A DNA stretch of 64,000 nucleotides from Ramlibacter sp. (GTDB lineage: Bacteria; Pseudomonadota; Gammaproteobacteria; Burkholderiales; Burkholderiaceae_C): NCBI GenBank assembly GCA_016713005.1, contig JADJPY010000003.1, positions 124,001 to 188,000 on the forward strand, given 5' to 3'. The number at the start of each line of letters is the position of its first letter. The stretch's first letter is position 1. Position numbers and translations under genes: made by a program. Below are positions 62,570 through 64,000 of the stretch, in pieces. Below the pieces are notes generated by a model. The model searched no databases, was not told the origin of the DNA, and saw only the letters and a program-made list of their open reading frames with translations.

Positions 62570-64000
62570 GATTTCTTGACGGCCCCATAGCGCTTCAGCG
62601 TGTGTTCGCGCGCCTGGGCGTGCTGCACCACGGGGTGCGGGTAGTTTTCTCCCAGTGTCACACCGGCCGATTGCAGTTCCATAGGCGCGGCTTGCCAGGG
62701 CGCGTGCAGCGCCGCGTCGGACAGTTTCGCCAGTTGAGGCAGGTATTTGCGGATGAATCTGCCTTGCGCGTCGAACTTCGTGCTCTGGCTGGTCGGGTTG
62801 AAGATGCGGAACCACGGTTGCGCGTCGCAGCCGCTCGAGCTGGCCCATTGCCAGCCGCCGTTGTTGGCCGCGAGGTCAAAGTCATTGAGCTTGAGCGCAA
62901 AGTAGGCCTCGCCGCGGCGCCAGTCGATTCCGAGGTCCTTGCACAGGAAGCTGGCCACCACCATGCGCAGGCGGTTGTGCATGTAGCCTGTCTGGTTGAT
63001 CTGGGCCATTGCCGCATCAACCAGCGGATAGCCGGTGCGACCTTCGCACCATGCGGAAAACAGCATGTCTGCATGCTTGCCGTGCTCCCAGCGGATTGCG
63101 TCGTACTCCCTGCGGAAGCTGTGGCTGTGGCCCTGCGCATCCACCACATGGGGGAAATTGGCCAGCACCTGGAAGTAGAAGTCGCGCCAGACCAGCTCGC
63201 TCAGCCAGACCGCCGCGCCTTCGCTGCCCTGCGCCGCCCGGCGGTGGGCGGCCGCCGCCAGGGTGCGGATGGATATGGTGCCAAAGCGCAGATGCACGCT
63301 CAGGTAGCTGGGGCCGCGCACCGCCGGGAAATCCCGTGTCTCGTGGTACCGGTCCATGCGTTCCACGAACTCGCCAAACAGCGCTCTCGCGCCATCTTGA
63401 CCGGTGGGGATCTTCAGCTGCGCCAGATTGGTTGCCTCGAAGCCGATCTGCGCGAGTGTGGGTACCGGGCGGCGCAGCGCGGGTGGGCGTGCAGCCAGCG
63501 CCGCACTCCAGTTGGCCACCGGGTAGGGTTTGAGATAGAAGGCGTCCAGCTTGCGCAGCCATGCGTTCTTGTATGGCGTGAACACGCCGTAAGGGCTGCC
63601 CGCCTGATTGAGCACTTCGTCCTTCTCGAAGATCACATGGTCCTTGCTGGTGTGCAGGGCGATGCCCGCTCCCGCCAGCGCCCCGCGCACCGCCGCGTCG
63701 CGGCCCAACGCCTGCGGCTCGTGGTCGTGGTTGGCAAACACGGCCTGCACGCGCAGGCTCACCGCGAGCGCGGGGATGTCTGTGCGGGCCGCGGCGTGGC
63801 ACACGATCAGGCCGGCCGCTTCGTGGCCCGCGAGTTCGCGCAGGCTCCTGTCCAGCGCGACGAGGGACTCCCTGATGAACTCCACCCGGCGGTCGGCGCG
63901 CGGCAGCGGATCGAGGATGTCGGTGTCGAAAACGAACACACAATGCACCTCGCGGCAGGCGCGCAAAGCGTGGTACAGCGCTGCGTTGTCCTCGCAGCGC
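62554..64000 (-). CDS. phrB: Deoxyribodipyrimidine photolyase, 5' end outside window
   Basis: A photolyase/cryptochrome-family protein, 482 residues in view, open to the right edge of the window (the frame reads RCEDNAALYHALRACREV), so only the first 15 to 20 residues are missing. The N-terminal antenna domain is followed by the FAD domain with TGYPLVDAAMAQINQTGYMH, RMVVASFLCKDLGIDWRRGE and LNDFDLAANNGGWQWAS, as in class I CPD photolyases. The catalytic region includes DAQPWFRIFNPTSQS. It repairs UV-induced pyrimidine dimers by light. The C-terminus and stop codon are provided by repeat D. It is convergent with chpA. Confidence 0.95.
   Translation of the reverse strand, partial: RCEDNAALYHALRACREVHCVFVFDTDILDPLPRADRRVEFIRESLVALDRSLRELAGHEAAGLIVCHAAARTDIPALAVSLRVQAVFANHDHEPQALGRDAAVRGALAGAGIALHTSKDHVIFEKDEVLNQAGSPYGVFTPYKNAWLRKLDAFYLKPYPVANWSAALAARPPALRRPVPTLAQIGFEATNLAQLKIPTGQDGARALFGEFVERMDRYHETRDFPAVRGPSYLSVHLRFGTISIRTLAAAAHRRAAQGSEGAAVWLSELVWRDFYFQVLANFPHVVDAQGHSHSFRREYDAIRWEHGKHADMLFSAWCEGRTGYPLVDAAMAQINQTGYMHNRLRMVVASFLCKDLGIDWRRGEAYFALKLNDFDLAANNGGWQWASSSGCDAQPWFRIFNPTSQSTKFDAQGRFIRKYLPQLAKLSDAALHAPWQAAPMELQSAGVTLGENYPHPVVQHAQAREHTLKRYGAVKKSLQKE

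Overview
This 64 kb window is GC-rich, densely packed chromosomal DNA from a betaproteobacterium. It is most likely a member of Burkholderiales, and the gene order and dispersed repeats suggest Comamonadaceae. That placement is an inference from gene content: the Ala/Lys-rich histone H1-like protein, nrdAB next to ampD-pilR-pilS, accBC-prmA, DUF971-ubiE-Tim44-ubiJ-ubiB, dusB-fis-purH and thiD-rubredoxin-pilGHIJ-chpA. I see 53 protein genes, two of them cut by the window ends. I see no rRNA, tRNA, insertion sequence, prophage or CRISPR array. Almost everything looks like core genome.

Layout. 1-6.6 kb: end of a DAHP synthase gene, an unknown protein, the peptidoglycan-recycling ligase mpl, an acyl-CoA synthetase and a small thioredoxin operon. 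6.7-11.3 kb: accB-accC-prmA, a zinc-ribbon membrane protein and a PfkB-family kinase. 11.4-21.3 kb, minus strand: histone H1-like gene, nrdB, nrdA with two NrdR boxes, then an overlapping operon of a CcsA-like protein, a zinc-ribbon membrane peptide, pilS, pilR and ampD. 21.3-25.5 kb: ffh, prfA, hemA and a small membrane protein. 25.6-30.5 kb: ugpBAECQ for glycerol-3-phosphate and glycerophosphodiester uptake. 30.7-34.6 kb: a 1303-residue FAD/Fe-S oxidoreductase. 34.8-37.9 kb: a secreted protein with two FecR domains beside a two-partner-secretion outer-membrane transporter. 37.9-42.3 kb: ubiquinone genes (ubiE, ubiJ, ubiB) with DUF971 and Tim44-like genes. 42.4-52.5 kb: a sodium:solute symporter, FmdB-like and DUF502 genes, aspS, a DedA-like protein, dusB-fis-purH, hemL and thiD. 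52.6-62.5 kb: rubredoxin followed by the Pil-Chp chemosensory genes pilG, pilH, pilI, pilJ and a 2006-residue chpA, which together with pilSR make type IV pilus control the main regulatory theme. 62.5-64 kb: most of a DNA photolyase gene.

The most unusual structure is a family of short dispersed repeats. Five copies (near 3.66, 23.93, 33.00, 50.25 and 62.54 kb) share exactly the same geometry: a 17-nt GCTAY...AGC hairpin, a 20-nt spacer, then an 11-nt GGGCTNNAG box. Three copies contain the stop codon of a gene (hemA, hemL, photolyase). One lies in frame inside the FAD/Fe-S oxidoreductase gene. A different GC-rich palindromic element appears to be inserted in frame in mpl, adding about 35 residues before its conserved IEADEYD motif. 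Other points of interest are two mutually exclusive hairpins before accB, a promoter that would make hemA mRNA nearly leaderless, a 60-bp tandem repeat in the histone-like gene and a tandem-FecR/TpsB pair with no visible TpsA exoprotein.
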